NCBI GenBank assembly: GCA_001784435.1
Contig: MFQZ01000009.1
Coordinates: 38,089-102,088, forward strand
Length of the DNA stretch: 64,000 nt
DNA from: Candidatus Magasanikbacteria bacterium RIFOXYC2_FULL_42_28
GTDB taxonomy: Bacteria; Patescibacteria; ABY1; Magasanikbacterales; GWA2-37-8
Reading direction: 5' to 3'
Under the pieces are notes generated by a model. It was not told where the DNA came from, ran no database searches, and saw nothing but the letters and a program-made list of their open reading frames with translations. Positions 16,236 to 23,774 of the stretch are shown here, piece by piece. How positions within the stretch are numbered: position 1 is the stretch's first letter; each line of letters begins with the position of its first letter. The translations under genes were made by a program, and so were the position numbers.

Positions 16236-17198
16236 ATGATTATATTTATACACGGCCCCGACACCTTTCGGAGCCGGCAATATTTAAAAGAACAAGTGGA
16301 GAAATTTAAAATTGCCCGCGATCCACAGGGGTATAATGTTGTGTTTGCGGACGCGGTGAGCGACGAGCCGGGGAAAATTTTAGGGGAGATTTCCAGCGCG
16401 CCGTTTTTGGCAGATAAGAGAATGATTGTTGTAGAAAATATTTTGGCATGCAAGGATAAGGATTTTATGGCTACGCTCATTGAAATGGTAAAAAATAATA
16501 AAGTGCCGGAAAGTAATGTTGTTTTGTTTTGGCAAGGCGAAGATAAATCAAAAATAAAAGAAGTGGATGAATTGGATAAATTATTGAAAAAAGAAAAATA
16601 CGCGAAAGAATTTGATATGTTAACGGGCGCGCAATTGTCCGTTTGGATAAAACAGGAATTTGTTAAATCAAAAGCGACTGTCAGTATGCCGGCGTTAAAT
16701 TTTTTGGCGCAGAACGCGGGTGGTGATATGTGGCGATTGTCGTCTTTAATCGCGCAATTGTCGGCCTATGCCACTGGGCGCGAGGTCGGCGTGGAAGGTG
16801 TAAAATTATTTTTGGATGAAAAGGTTGATGATAATGTTTTTAATATGGTGGAAGCGGTCGTGTCGGGCAATCGTAAGCAGGCGTATAAATTATTAACCGA
16901 GCAAAGGCGGTTAGGCGAAGAGGACGGAAAATTATTTGGTTTGATATTGTGGCAATTTCGGATTTTGGTGAATTTAAGGTCGTTGTTTGAAACTGAAGAT
17001 AATTTAACGGCTGATCAAATGGCTAAACAACTTGGTTTGCATCCGTTTGTCGTGAAAAAGAATTTGGCACTGGTAAAACGAATGAGCTCGGCACGCTTAA
17101 AAGAAATTTACGAGATGCTTTTGGATATTGATAAAAAAATAAAAACCGGGCGGGGGGACTTGGGGTTGTTGGTTGATGTGCTGGTGGGACGCTTATGA
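16236..17198 (+). CDS. holA: DNA polymerase III delta subunit (clamp loader)
   Basis: 320 residues, normal length. Starts MIIFIHGPDTFRSRQYLKEQ, the family's nucleotide-fold start with a relic P-loop. The middle contains SAPFLADKRMIVVEN and the C-terminal collar domain includes GEEDGKLFGLILWQFR and HPFVVKKN, all typical of HolA. The subunit opens the beta clamp for loading. It is about 4.1 kb away from polA, with a duplicated copy of its first ~27 codons left next to polA. The stop is TGA, which supports the standard code. Confidence 0.9.
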   Translation: MIIFIHGPDTFRSRQYLKEQVEKFKIARDPQGYNVVFADAVSDEPGKILGEISSAPFLADKRMIVVENILACKDKDFMATLIEMVKNNKVPESNVVLFWQGEDKSKIKEVDELDKLLKKEKYAKEFDMLTGAQLSVWIKQEFVKSKATVSMPALNFLAQNAGGDMWRLSSLIAQLSAYATGREVGVEGVKLFLDEKVDDNVFNMVEAVVSGNRKQAYKLLTEQRRLGEEDGKLFGLILWQFRILVNLRSLFETEDNLTADQMAKQLGLHPFVVKKNLALVKRMSSARLKEIYEMLLDIDKKIKTGRGDLGLLVDVLVGRL

Positions 17199-17302
17199 AT
17201 GTCAAATTTCCAATTTCCAATGTCAAATCAAAGCCAAAATGACAAATTTGACATTTTTATTTTGACATTGATTGGAAATTGGATATTTGGATTTTGAAAT
17301 TA
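17198..17302. repeat. ~105-bp palindromic intergenic repeat, copy 1
   Basis: Begins AATGTCAAATTTCCAATTTC and ends with the mirror motif GATTGGAAATTGGATATTTG. Member of a family with further copies at 35678, 40671, 42480 and 48631. It follows holA. Confidence 0.8.
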
Positions 17303-17337
17303 GTAAAGTCAGACACATACAGAAGCTTGAGTTTAAA

Positions 17338-17369
17338 ACAAAAAATCTCCTTGGCAGGAGATTTTTGAT
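17338..17369 (-). terminator. Terminator of rpsT
   Basis: AAAATCTCC / GGAGATTTTT hairpin ending in T on the minus strand. Confidence 0.75.
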
Positions 17370-17378
17370 TTAAGTAGC

Positions 17379-17633
17379 TTATTTTAACGCATTCACTTTC
17401 TTCATCAAGCGCGATAATTTGCGCGTGGCGGTGTTTTTCTTGATAGTACCGTGCTTAACGGCTTTGCCGAGCGCTTTTTGAGCGATTTTTACCGCTTTTA
17501 ACGCTTCGGCTTTGCTGGCGGCTTTTAAGGTCGCCTTGAAACCATCGCGAATGGCGGTTTTTTTGGCGACATTCAGAAGCGCGCGTTTTTTGGCTTGGCG
17601 CAAGGCCTTGGCGGCATTTTTTAGATTAGGCAT
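17379..17633 (-). CDS. rpsT: 30S ribosomal protein S20
   Basis: 84 residues, highly basic, starting MPNLKNAAKALRQAKKRALL and ending RKLSRLMKKVNALK. This is the usual length and composition of bS20, a helical bundle that binds 16S rRNA. It is transcribed alone from a consensus promoter about 45 bases upstream and is followed by a terminator. A separate GC-rich transcription unit, probably a structured RNA, lies immediately upstream on the same strand. Confidence 0.93.
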   Translation of the reverse strand: MPNLKNAAKALRQAKKRALLNVAKKTAIRDGFKATLKAASKAEALKAVKIAQKALGKAVKHGTIKKNTATRKLSRLMKKVNALK

Positions 17634-17675
17634 AGATAATTAGTTTGAATAAAATTGAGAGTGATTATGCGGTGG

Positions 17676-17704
17676 ATTATATATGATAATGACTAAAAAG
17701 TCAA
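17676..17704 (-). promoter_or_regulatory. Promoter of rpsT
   Basis: Minus strand TTGACT (17699-17704), 17-base spacer, TATAAT (17676-17681). Confidence 0.8.
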
Positions 17705-17714
17705 GGTTATCCTA

Positions 17715-17967
17715 TAAAGCTGCAGATGGTGGACCTCGGCCTCTAAAGTCCACCAGTGTCGCGTCGACACGCCTTGGGGCGGCCCGTGCACGCCCCGAAT
17801 GTCTTTTTGTGTGGCGTTGGCCAGCAAGCTTACCTGTGGTAAGACAAAATTTGAGAGGACGCATGAGGCATCAACTCAGTAATTTTGTCCCGGCAAGCCC
17901 GGACCGGTCGATTGGTCACCCTCCTTGTGCAACCGCGCGAGCACCATAGAACAGTAGAAGCCGAGGT
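17715..17967 (-). ncRNA. Candidate structured non-coding RNA of unknown class
   Basis: A GC-rich ~250-base unit in AT-rich surroundings with its own promoter and no reading frame that has both a ribosome site and a start codon. Visible helices on the minus strand: CTTACC-ACA-GGTAAG, ACAAAATT / AATTTTGT, GGGGCG / CGCCCC, GTGTCG-ACG-CGACAC, UGGC-CAAC-GCCA, and a CUUG-loop hairpin within GTCCGGGCTTGCCGGGAC. The 5' end ACCTCGGCTTCT pairs with AGAGGCCGAGGT near the 3' end. That 3' arm is itself in the loop of GGTGGAC / GTCCACC, implying a pseudoknot or a switch. I do not see the signatures of tmRNA, SRP RNA or RNase P RNA. A very diverged known RNA remains possible. Confidence 0.5.
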
Positions 17968-17973
17968 ATTTAT

Positions 17974-18002
17974 ATTGTACAACTATTTAATTTTGTTATC
18001 AA
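17974..18002 (-). promoter_or_regulatory. Promoter of the structured RNA candidate
   Basis: Minus strand TTGATA (17997-18002), 17-base spacer, TACAAT (17974-17979). The predicted transcript start coincides with the 5' closing helix (17956-17967). Confidence 0.65.
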
Positions 18003-18017
18003 AAACTTATCCCCAGC

Positions 18018-19091
18018 TTAGTCATTTTCTTCTAATCTCGGCTTATCAAGTGTCAACGGTTCAATCGCTTTTTCTCCATCGGTAATTTTCACCACGTCTT
18101 TATCAATTTTATTTAATTCTTTGTAAGCGGTGTTGTAAGAATTTACCGTAGTCGTTAAATTATTTCCTAATTTTTTAAAATAATCATCATAGGCCATAAG
18201 GTGTTTGCCTAATTGTTCCACGCGGTCGCGAATTTCTTTGGCCGACTCCTCTATCTTCATGGCGCGCAAACCTTGCAAAACAGTTTGTAAATATGCCAAG
18301 AATGATGTTGGTGAAACAATTATCACGTGCCTTTCTTTAAAGGCATATTCAATTAAATCATGCGTATTTACTTTGACCGCACCAACTTGATTGATAAGTA
18401 AATCATAATAAATTCCTTCGGCCGGGATGAACATAAATGCGAAATCCATGGTGTTTTCCTTGGGTTTGATATATTTACTGGTTTCGTCAATGCGATTTTT
18501 TAAATCATTTTTAAATATTTTTTCCAATTCAATTCGGCGCGTCGGATCACGCTCTTCCACAATGCGATTATAGTTTTCCAAACTGAATTTGGAGTCAATT
18601 GGTATGACTTTGTCTTTTACAAAAACAGCGGCGTCCACGATGTCGCCGTCCGTAAATTTATATTGCATTTGATAACTGCCGGGCGGTAAAACATTTTTCA
18701 AAACATTTTCCAAATAATATTCCCCGAGGATGCCACGCTGTTTTGGATTTTGTAAAATATTTTCTAAGTTTTGTAATTGATCGGCAAAGCCAACGACTTG
18801 GCGATTGGTCTCGTCTAACTTGGCGAGTCGTTCGGTAACGTCGGTAATTATTTTTACACTTTGGCCGTGTTGTGATTGTAACGCTTGGTGCATGCTTGCT
18901 TGCGTGGCGTTAACAATTTTATGGGTGTCGGAAGTTTTCTGGTCAATTAAGCGCGACAGATCCTGAATTTGGTTTTGGAGCATTAGGAGCGATTGGGTGT
19001 TTTCGGGTGGTTTGGGTTTTTTGGAATTGAAAATTAAAATACCCAGTCCAACGGCGATAATTAATAGTAAGATTATAATCCAAATGTCCAT
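18018..19091 (-). CDS. rmuC: RmuC family DNA recombination protein
   Basis: 357 residues. An N-terminal membrane anchor (residues ~3-22, WIIILLLIIAVGLGILIF) is followed by a coiled coil (~35-115) and the conserved RmuC domain. Family landmarks include QRGILGEYYLENVL, IDSKFSLENYNRIVEE, AFMFIPAEGIYYDLL and VIIVSPTSFLAYLQTV. RmuC limits inversion at short inverted repeats in E. coli and has a restriction-endonuclease-like core. In a chromosome packed with short palindromic repeats this is an apt neighbour. Length is on the short side but no expected motif appears lost. tRNA-Arg lies just upstream on the same strand. Confidence 0.93.
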   Translation of the reverse strand: MDIWIIILLLIIAVGLGILIFNSKKPKPPENTQSLLMLQNQIQDLSRLIDQKTSDTHKIVNATQASMHQALQSQHGQSVKIITDVTERLAKLDETNRQVVGFADQLQNLENILQNPKQRGILGEYYLENVLKNVLPPGSYQMQYKFTDGDIVDAAVFVKDKVIPIDSKFSLENYNRIVEERDPTRRIELEKIFKNDLKNRIDETSKYIKPKENTMDFAFMFIPAEGIYYDLLINQVGAVKVNTHDLIEYAFKERHVIIVSPTSFLAYLQTVLQGLRAMKIEESAKEIRDRVEQLGKHLMAYDDYFKKLGNNLTTTVNSYNTAYKELNKIDKDVVKITDGEKAIEPLTLDKPRLEEND

Positions 19092-19117
19092 ATTATTTTT
19101 TGGCTAATTCAAAATTG

Positions 19118-19189
19118 TCTCCTCACCAGGAATTGAACCTGGATCTAGACGTTAGGAGTGTCTTATTCTATCCGTTGAACTATGAGGAG
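19118..19189 (-). tRNA. tRNA-Arg (CCT)
   Basis: Acceptor CTCCTCA / TGAGGAG, T arm CCAGG-TTCAATT-CCTGG, anticodon loop CTCCTAA (anticodon CCU). The anticodon stem AGACA / CGTCT has an A-C mismatch at 31-39. CCA is not encoded. The 5' half is read through by the upstream HTH gene. Confidence 0.92.
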
Positions 19190-19811
19190 AAATGATTTTG
19201 TTGACCTGTGTATTTATAGCAGAAATTTTCTTAAAAAGCAACCCAGCTTTCTTGACCCTAACTCGACACATGCCAAACTTAAGTTTTCCGATTTTTTTGC
19301 CTTTAAGTACATTTATACTTACATTGTCCCACAAATCCAGTTTAGTAATGGTTGACCAATGGCGAATGCACGCGTCTTTGTCCAGATCTTCATAAATTCT
19401 AATTGAAATCTTAAAATCCAAATCTTTTACGTGAAATTCAGTTCGCAATATATCCATAAATACTGCCACCATTTTTGAATCGGTGTTTGAGAAACTGAAG
19501 TCGCTTTTACTTCCCTCTGCCCAATATAATGCGCTGGCGAAAAGCATTCTTTCCCGATGGCTTAATTCAGTGAGTGTTGTAGTTGCGTGTAAGATGGCTT
19601 TGTCCCAATTTCTCTCGGACATGATTTTGCTCGCATTTCTACGCGCCAGCCAGCGTTGTTTAAATTCAGGCAAAATAGTAGTATTTTTTGAAATTCGCCA
19701 CGCAGTTGCACGATTTACTCCCAAGATTTGGCTAATCTCAGGCATACTTCGGCCGTGTTTTCTTAATTCGACAATTTTATCTTTTATTTCTTGTTTGATT
19801 AGTTTCGACAT
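19152..19811 (-). CDS. HTH protein with LAGLIDADG-like motif, overlapping tRNA-Arg
   Basis: 219 residues. The N-terminus is a resolvase/Hin-like helix-turn-helix (KHGRSMPEISQILGVNRATAW). Near residue 93 the segment ASALYWAEGSKSDFSFSNTD resembles a single LAGLIDADG-type motif, followed by a basic C-terminus. It is homologous in plan to the gene at 60554 (GLTIYWGEGDK). Compared with that homologue, its natural end seems to be near VNKI. The last ~14 residues are translated from the 5' half of tRNA-Arg, and the stop TAA is formed within the anticodon loop. One motif per chain would require a dimer if it is a homing-type nuclease. Whether it cuts DNA or regulates the tRNA locus is unknown. Confidence 0.7.
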   Translation of the reverse strand: MSKLIKQEIKDKIVELRKHGRSMPEISQILGVNRATAWRISKNTTILPEFKQRWLARRNASKIMSERNWDKAILHATTTLTELSHRERMLFASALYWAEGSKSDFSFSNTDSKMVAVFMDILRTEFHVKDLDFKISIRIYEDLDKDACIRHWSTITKLDLWDNVSINVLKGKKIGKLKFGMCRVRVKKAGLLFKKISAINTQVNKIISPHSSTDRIRHS

Positions 19812-19915
19812 AATCTATCTTAATTTATTACCTAAAATGTATTATAGCATGAAATAGCCAAGTAGTCCAAGTGATGTTTGGCTCTTTACAATAGATTTTG
19901 GTAATAATATAGGTC

Positions 19916-19944
19916 TTGATTAATTTGTAAATATAGTGTATAAT
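19916..19944 (+). promoter_or_regulatory. Promoter of tRNA-Ala (CGC)
   Basis: TTGATT (19916-19921), 17-base spacer, TATAAT (19939-19944), about 55 bases before the tRNA. Confidence 0.65.
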
Positions 19945-19998
19945 TTTATCTAGCGGAATTTGTATTATTATGATAGTGTTTCTGGTTGTAGTTATAAT

Positions 19999-20069
19999 GG
20001 GCCCATGGTCTAGTGGTATGACACGGCATTCGCATTGCCGGAGCGGCAGTTCGATTCTGCCTGGGTCCA
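19999..20069 (+). tRNA. tRNA-Ala (CGC)
   Basis: Acceptor GGGCCCA / TGGGTCC with the G3-U70 alanine identity pair; anticodon stem CGGCA / TGCCG with loop TTCGCAT (anticodon CGC); T arm GGCAG-TTCGATT-CTGCC. CCA not encoded. Confidence 0.93.
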
Positions 20070-20226
20070 CACGGCTTCACTGCGTTACGCCGTGTAAACT
20101 ACGGCTATTAAATTAAATACAAAGTAGAGTTTACAGGGCGTAGCCGTAGGCGAAGCCCTGGGGATAACTTTGGGGATAAATCAGTTGAAAAGTGGATGTT
20201 TGTATACGCTAGCGTAATCAAACTTT

Positions 20227-20253
20227 AAAAATGCTCAATTTTGGGCGTTTTTT
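20227..20253 (+). terminator. Intrinsic terminator in the gene-free region
   Basis: AAAAATGCTC / GGGCGTTTTT hairpin with G-U pairs and a T run, between the two iteron-like repeats. Confidence 0.6.
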
Positions 20254-20380
20254 TGATATATTTAAAATTTGATTACGCTAGTGTAATCAAACGCGCTAGT
20301 TCAGGTGTAGTTTTTCAGGTTTTTGTGGTTATATTGCGTGATTTTTGTTTAAAGGTTTGGTTAGGATATGGCGCTCACAG

Positions 20381-20396
20381 TGTTTCATGTGAAACA
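20381..20396. other. parS-like site 1
   Basis: TGTTTCATGTGAAACA differs from the ParB-binding consensus TGTTTCACGTGAAACA at one central base. Confidence 0.55.
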
Positions 20397-20456
20397 AATG
20401 GTTTTTACTTTATATTTAGCCAATTTATCTATTAAATCACGAAAATACTGCAAAAA

Positions 20457-20472
20457 TGTTTCATGTGAAACG
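20457..20472. other. parS-like site 2
   Basis: TGTTTCATGTGAAACG, the same core as site 1, 76 bases downstream. Confidence 0.55.
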
Positions 20473-20768
20473 TTTTTGTTGGTCCAATATGGTAATTATC
20501 AACCTATTATCATTTGGCAAGTAAAAAATATTTTTCTTAAACTCTGATCATTTAAATTTTTTTAATGGTATCACCGGTGTCCTTGATGCCAAGTTTTGGA
20601 AAATTTATTTTATAAAATTAGCTTACCCCGACGCTGTCGGTCGGGGTCAATTTGATCTTGCGATCAGATTGAAAGTTATACACAGTTTTTTATAAGAAAA
20701 AAATTAGATTGTGTGCTATAATATAATAAATAATAAGTAAAAGGAAATTAATTTTTTACATTAAAGCT

Positions 20769-23072
20769 ATGTTTCAGAAACAGTTGGCAAAATTTTTTGA
20801 GTTTGGGTCGTATATTTTATTGTTGTTATCAGTATTGTTGGTGCCGATGGCCATTGATAACCAGCTGGTGAATTCGTATATCATACCAAAACAGTATGTA
20901 TTAGGGGGATTGGTTTTGCTCGCGGCATTATTTTGGGCGGCGCGGGCGGTAGTAACTAAAAAGGTTTCTTATATTCAATCATTTGCCGACAAGCCCTTGA
21001 TTTTATTTCTGTTAGTCGCTTTACTCACGGCAATTTTTTCTGCCAATCGTAGCAGTTCGTTTTTAGGAGTGGCTGATTATTATATTTTGAGTTTTGCGTC
21101 TTTTGTGGTTTCGGTGCTTTTTTATTTTTTAATTGTTAATCATTTCACCACGGCCAAACGTTGGCGTCTCGGCGTTGATTTGACGGTATTAGTTGGTGGT
21201 GTTTCGGCAACGTTATTTTTATTGCGCACTGTTTTTAATTTTGATGTTTTGTCTAAGTTGGGGATCTCGGCCTGGAATCTGATTGACCCAACTAACACCG
21301 CGTTTGGAATTTGGCTCGTTGCTATTTTTATGCTTTCGGCCGGTCAATTAATCAAGAAAAATTGTCCGGTCGGTCGGTCGTTGTTTAATTTTTTTGTGGC
21401 TTTGCTCGCGGTGGCGTGTCTCTTAACTTTAGGGTTTGATGTTTTGTGGTGGGTGTTGTTGATTGGTTTAGCGTTGCTGTTATTGTTAGGTGTAACATTT
21501 TTGCGTGAAGCGCGTTTGGGGTGGTTGACGGTTTTGTTTGCTCTGCTTGTTACCGATATAATTTTTATCACTTTTAATTCGCCTAAAGTTTTACAGACCA
21601 GCGTGCCGGTAGAAGTGGCGCTGGGCGCGCGACCATCTTGGGATGTTACCAGCGCGACGCTTGGAGGCGGGGTAAAGAGTTTTCTTTTGGGTTCCGGTTT
21701 GGGTACTTTTGGCGTGGATTTTTCTCGTTATCGCAGTGTGGATTTTAACAACGACCCAGTCGCGTGGTCATTGCGTTTTAATCAACCGTTTAATACTTTA
21801 TTGGCATTTTTGTCAGAGGGCGGGTTGTTGCTGGCGTTGGCGTTTGTTTTTGTGGTGGTCTTTTTCTTGGGGCATATTTTGTATGTCTGGCTTGGGCAAA
21901 GAGCGGAAGTAATGTTTGGCGGGTTGTCCGGAGATTTGGGTTGGAAGTCCGGAGATTTGCGGTTTGAAATATTTTTAGTGTCTTTGGTTTGGGTGCTACT
22001 GACTATTTGCACGGGGTTTGCTTTTTTTGGACAAAGTTTGTGGTGGTTGTGGTGGTTTTTGCTTGGACTTTCCGCCAGCGGTTTGGGTTTTATTTATTCT
22101 AAGGCACATAATTTGCGCGAGTGGGAAATAGAAGACGCGCCGCAATATAGCTTGTCCTTTTCTTTTATTTTAGTGGTATTGTCAGCCGGGATTGTAATGT
22201 CGGGGGTGATTGGGGCGCGAATGTATATGGCGGAACGAGCGTACGCGGTCGCGGTTAGAGCCGATGATTTGGATACAGTAGAAATAAATTTAAAAAAGGC
22301 GATTAGTTTGCGTGATAATTACAGTGTTTATAATTTTTATATGGCGCGCTTGTTTTTGTCTCGGGCGGTTGAAGCCAGTAAAAATTCCAATCCAGACCCC
22401 GCGGTAATAAGCGCGCTTATGAGTAACGCGGTAAATACCGCTCGTCGCGCTACCGATATCGCGCCGGCATCGGTGGGGTTGTGGGAAAATTTAGCCACGA
22501 TGTATGAAAACGCGGCAGTGATAGTGCCGGAAGCGCGTGATTGGGCGGTGAAATCTTGGATGAAATGTACTGAATTAGAGCCCACCAACCCGGTCTTGTG
22601 GTTGCGACTGGGGAATAATTATTTGGCGAGCGGGAATAACGAAGACGCGAAGAAAAGTTTTGAGGAGGCGATAAAATTAAAATCTGATTATGTCGTCGCG
22701 AGCATTTCTTTGTCGCAGATTTATGAGACCGAACAGAATTTTGAAAAGGCGGTTGAAATATACGAAAAAATTATGACCATAGCCGGCAATAACGCGGAGG
22801 TGGCTTATAACTATGGTCGTTTGTTGTATAACCGCAATGCCAAAGGTGATCGCGACGGGGCCGAACAGATTTGGCTAAAAGTGATTGAAGCGCAACCGAA
22901 TTTCTCCAATGTTTTGTATAGTTTGGGGATGTTGTATGAAACGCGTGGCGATAAATATAAAGCGTTAGATTATTATTATCAAGTAAAAGAATTAAATCCG
23001 GATAACAAAGATATCACAGCGAAGATTAAATCACTCGTCGGTGTACCGGTGGCTGAAGTCAATAAAAAATAA
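20769..23072 (+). CDS. O-antigen ligase/polymerase-like membrane protein with C-terminal TPR repeats
   Basis: 767 residues. The first ~470 are polytopic membrane sequence with a large loop (LGARPSWDVTSATLGGGVKS, then GSGLGTFGVDFSRYRSVDFN), the layout of the Wzy/WaaL O-antigen ligase family. The C-terminal ~280 residues are tetratricopeptide repeats (for example NPVLWLRLGNNYLASGNNED and AEVAYNYGRLLYNRNAKGDR). Similar fusions in other CPR genomes sit with surface-glycan or S-layer genes. It likely transfers or polymerises a lipid-linked glycan outside the membrane. An extended -10 (TGCTATAAT, 20714-20722) lies about 50 bases before the start. It opens a 13.6-kb surface locus on the plus strand. 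Confidence 0.82.
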   Translation: MFQKQLAKFFEFGSYILLLLSVLLVPMAIDNQLVNSYIIPKQYVLGGLVLLAALFWAARAVVTKKVSYIQSFADKPLILFLLVALLTAIFSANRSSSFLGVADYYILSFASFVVSVLFYFLIVNHFTTAKRWRLGVDLTVLVGGVSATLFLLRTVFNFDVLSKLGISAWNLIDPTNTAFGIWLVAIFMLSAGQLIKKNCPVGRSLFNFFVALLAVACLLTLGFDVLWWVLLIGLALLLLLGVTFLREARLGWLTVLFALLVTDIIFITFNSPKVLQTSVPVEVALGARPSWDVTSATLGGGVKSFLLGSGLGTFGVDFSRYRSVDFNNDPVAWSLRFNQPFNTLLAFLSEGGLLLALAFVFVVVFFLGHILYVWLGQRAEVMFGGLSGDLGWKSGDLRFEIFLVSLVWVLLTICTGFAFFGQSLWWLWWFLLGLSASGLGFIYSKAHNLREWEIEDAPQYSLSFSFILVVLSAGIVMSGVIGARMYMAERAYAVAVRADDLDTVEINLKKAISLRDNYSVYNFYMARLFLSRAVEASKNSNPDPAVISALMSNAVNTARRATDIAPASVGLWENLATMYENAAVIVPEARDWAVKSWMKCTELEPTNPVLWLRLGNNYLASGNNEDAKKSFEEAIKLKSDYVVASISLSQIYETEQNFEKAVEIYEKIMTIAGNNAEVAYNYGRLLYNRNAKGDRDGAEQIWLKVIEAQPNFSNVLYSLGMLYETRGDKYKALDYYYQVKELNPDNKDITAKIKSLVGVPVAEVNKK

Positions 23073-23085
23073 GCGGAATTAATTT

Positions 23086-23724
23086 ATGCGTAATTTTTTG
23101 GCAATAATTTTAATCGCGCTTGGGCTTGTGGTTGACCCGGTTATTTTGCGCGCGGCGATGTCGTCCACGGATTATTATATTTACGCGGATGATTTTAGTA
23201 TGGGCGGTGGTTTGAGTACCGGTGGCGAATATAGTTTACAAGATACGATTGGTCAATCGCCGGTCGACGCAATTAGTGGTGGTAGTTATGCTTTAAGCGC
23301 CGGGTATCAATTTCAAACGCTTGGAACAATCAGCATGTCAATTTCCAGTTCGTCGTTGAGTTTGGGGACGTTGTCTGCCACGGGCGCGTCGTCAACAGCC
23401 GAGACCACGGTTACGGTTATTACTGATTCTGCCAGTGGGTATGTTTTATCGGTTTCAGATGTAAGTGGCGAAAGTTTAACGCCGGTGGCCGATGACGCGG
23501 TGGATGGTAATGGTGATTCCGAGGAGTATGGGTTGGCGGTGAGCGGGAGTGACGCGGATTTTGCGACCGATGAACCGGTGGCGACCAGTTTAACATTGGC
23601 TTCCAATTCTGAAATAGCCAATGGTAACGCGACCGTTTTGACTTTTAAGGCAATTCGCGGGGTGTCTTCTACCGCCGATACCTATAGCCAGAGTATTACA
23701 CTTTCGGCAGTGGCGAATTTTTAA
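23086..23724 (+). CDS. Secreted WxL-like surface protein
   Basis: 212 residues with a signal peptide (residues ~3-24). The mature part is Ser/Thr/Gly-rich and beta-like. Residues ~80-212 resemble a WxL-type domain: SLSLGTLSATGASSTAETTV opens it, and the C-terminus YSQSITLSAVANF matches the family's typical ending. WxL proteins of Gram-positives attach non-covalently to the wall and work with a membrane partner of the DUF916/DUF3324 type, and the next gene fits that partner. Classical Trp-x-Leu motifs are not evident, so the assignment rests on the C-terminal pattern and the neighbour. The gene starts 13 bases after the O-antigen-ligase-like gene. Confidence 0.6.
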   Translation: MRNFLAIILIALGLVVDPVILRAAMSSTDYYIYADDFSMGGGLSTGGEYSLQDTIGQSPVDAISGGSYALSAGYQFQTLGTISMSISSSSLSLGTLSATGASSTAETTVTVITDSASGYVLSVSDVSGESLTPVADDAVDGNGDSEEYGLAVSGSDADFATDEPVATSLTLASNSEIANGNATVLTFKAIRGVSSTADTYSQSITLSAVANF

Positions 23725-23751
23725 TCCCGCTTCGCCTTTGGCTACGCAGGA
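23724..23751. repeat. CGAAGC/CTACGC palindromic repeat
   Basis: CCCGCTTCGCC ... GGCTACGCAGGA. Inverse copy at 39521-39552 and a relative near 20135. Confidence 0.55.
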
Positions 23752-23774
23752 CAAGTGCCTGATTTAATAGTTTA

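Larger units (their letters stand above)
20070..20768. other. Gene-free region with origin/partition-like motifs
   Basis: No credible gene in ~700 bases. In order: a hairpin ACACGGC / GCCGTGT after tRNA-Ala; a GGGCGTAGCC / GGCGAAGCCC palindrome; two TGGGGATAA sites (20159, 20171; complement TTATCCCCA, one base from a DnaA box); direct repeats CTAGCGTAATCAAAC (20209-20223) and CTAGTGTAATCAAAC (20278-20292) with an inverted TTTGATTACGCTA copy; two parS-like sites; an AT-rich stretch; a CCCCGAC / GTCGGGG hairpin (20626-20646); and a TTATACACA DnaA-box match (20676-20684). It may be a replication- or partition-related locus. No parA, parB or dnaA is in the window. Confidence 0.45.

Noticed and set aside
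17683..17949. An 88-codon plus-strand frame through the GC-rich unit upstream of rpsT
   Set aside because: It begins inside the rpsT promoter, has an Arg/Pro/Ala-rich translation typical of chance frames in GC-rich DNA, and lies antisense to a good promoter and many hairpins.
17715..17967. Reading the structured RNA as tmRNA because a GUCCACCA sequence ends the 3' helix
   Set aside because: There is no GGTTCGA T-loop, no tRNA-like acceptor pairing of both ends and no tag reading frame with resume codon.
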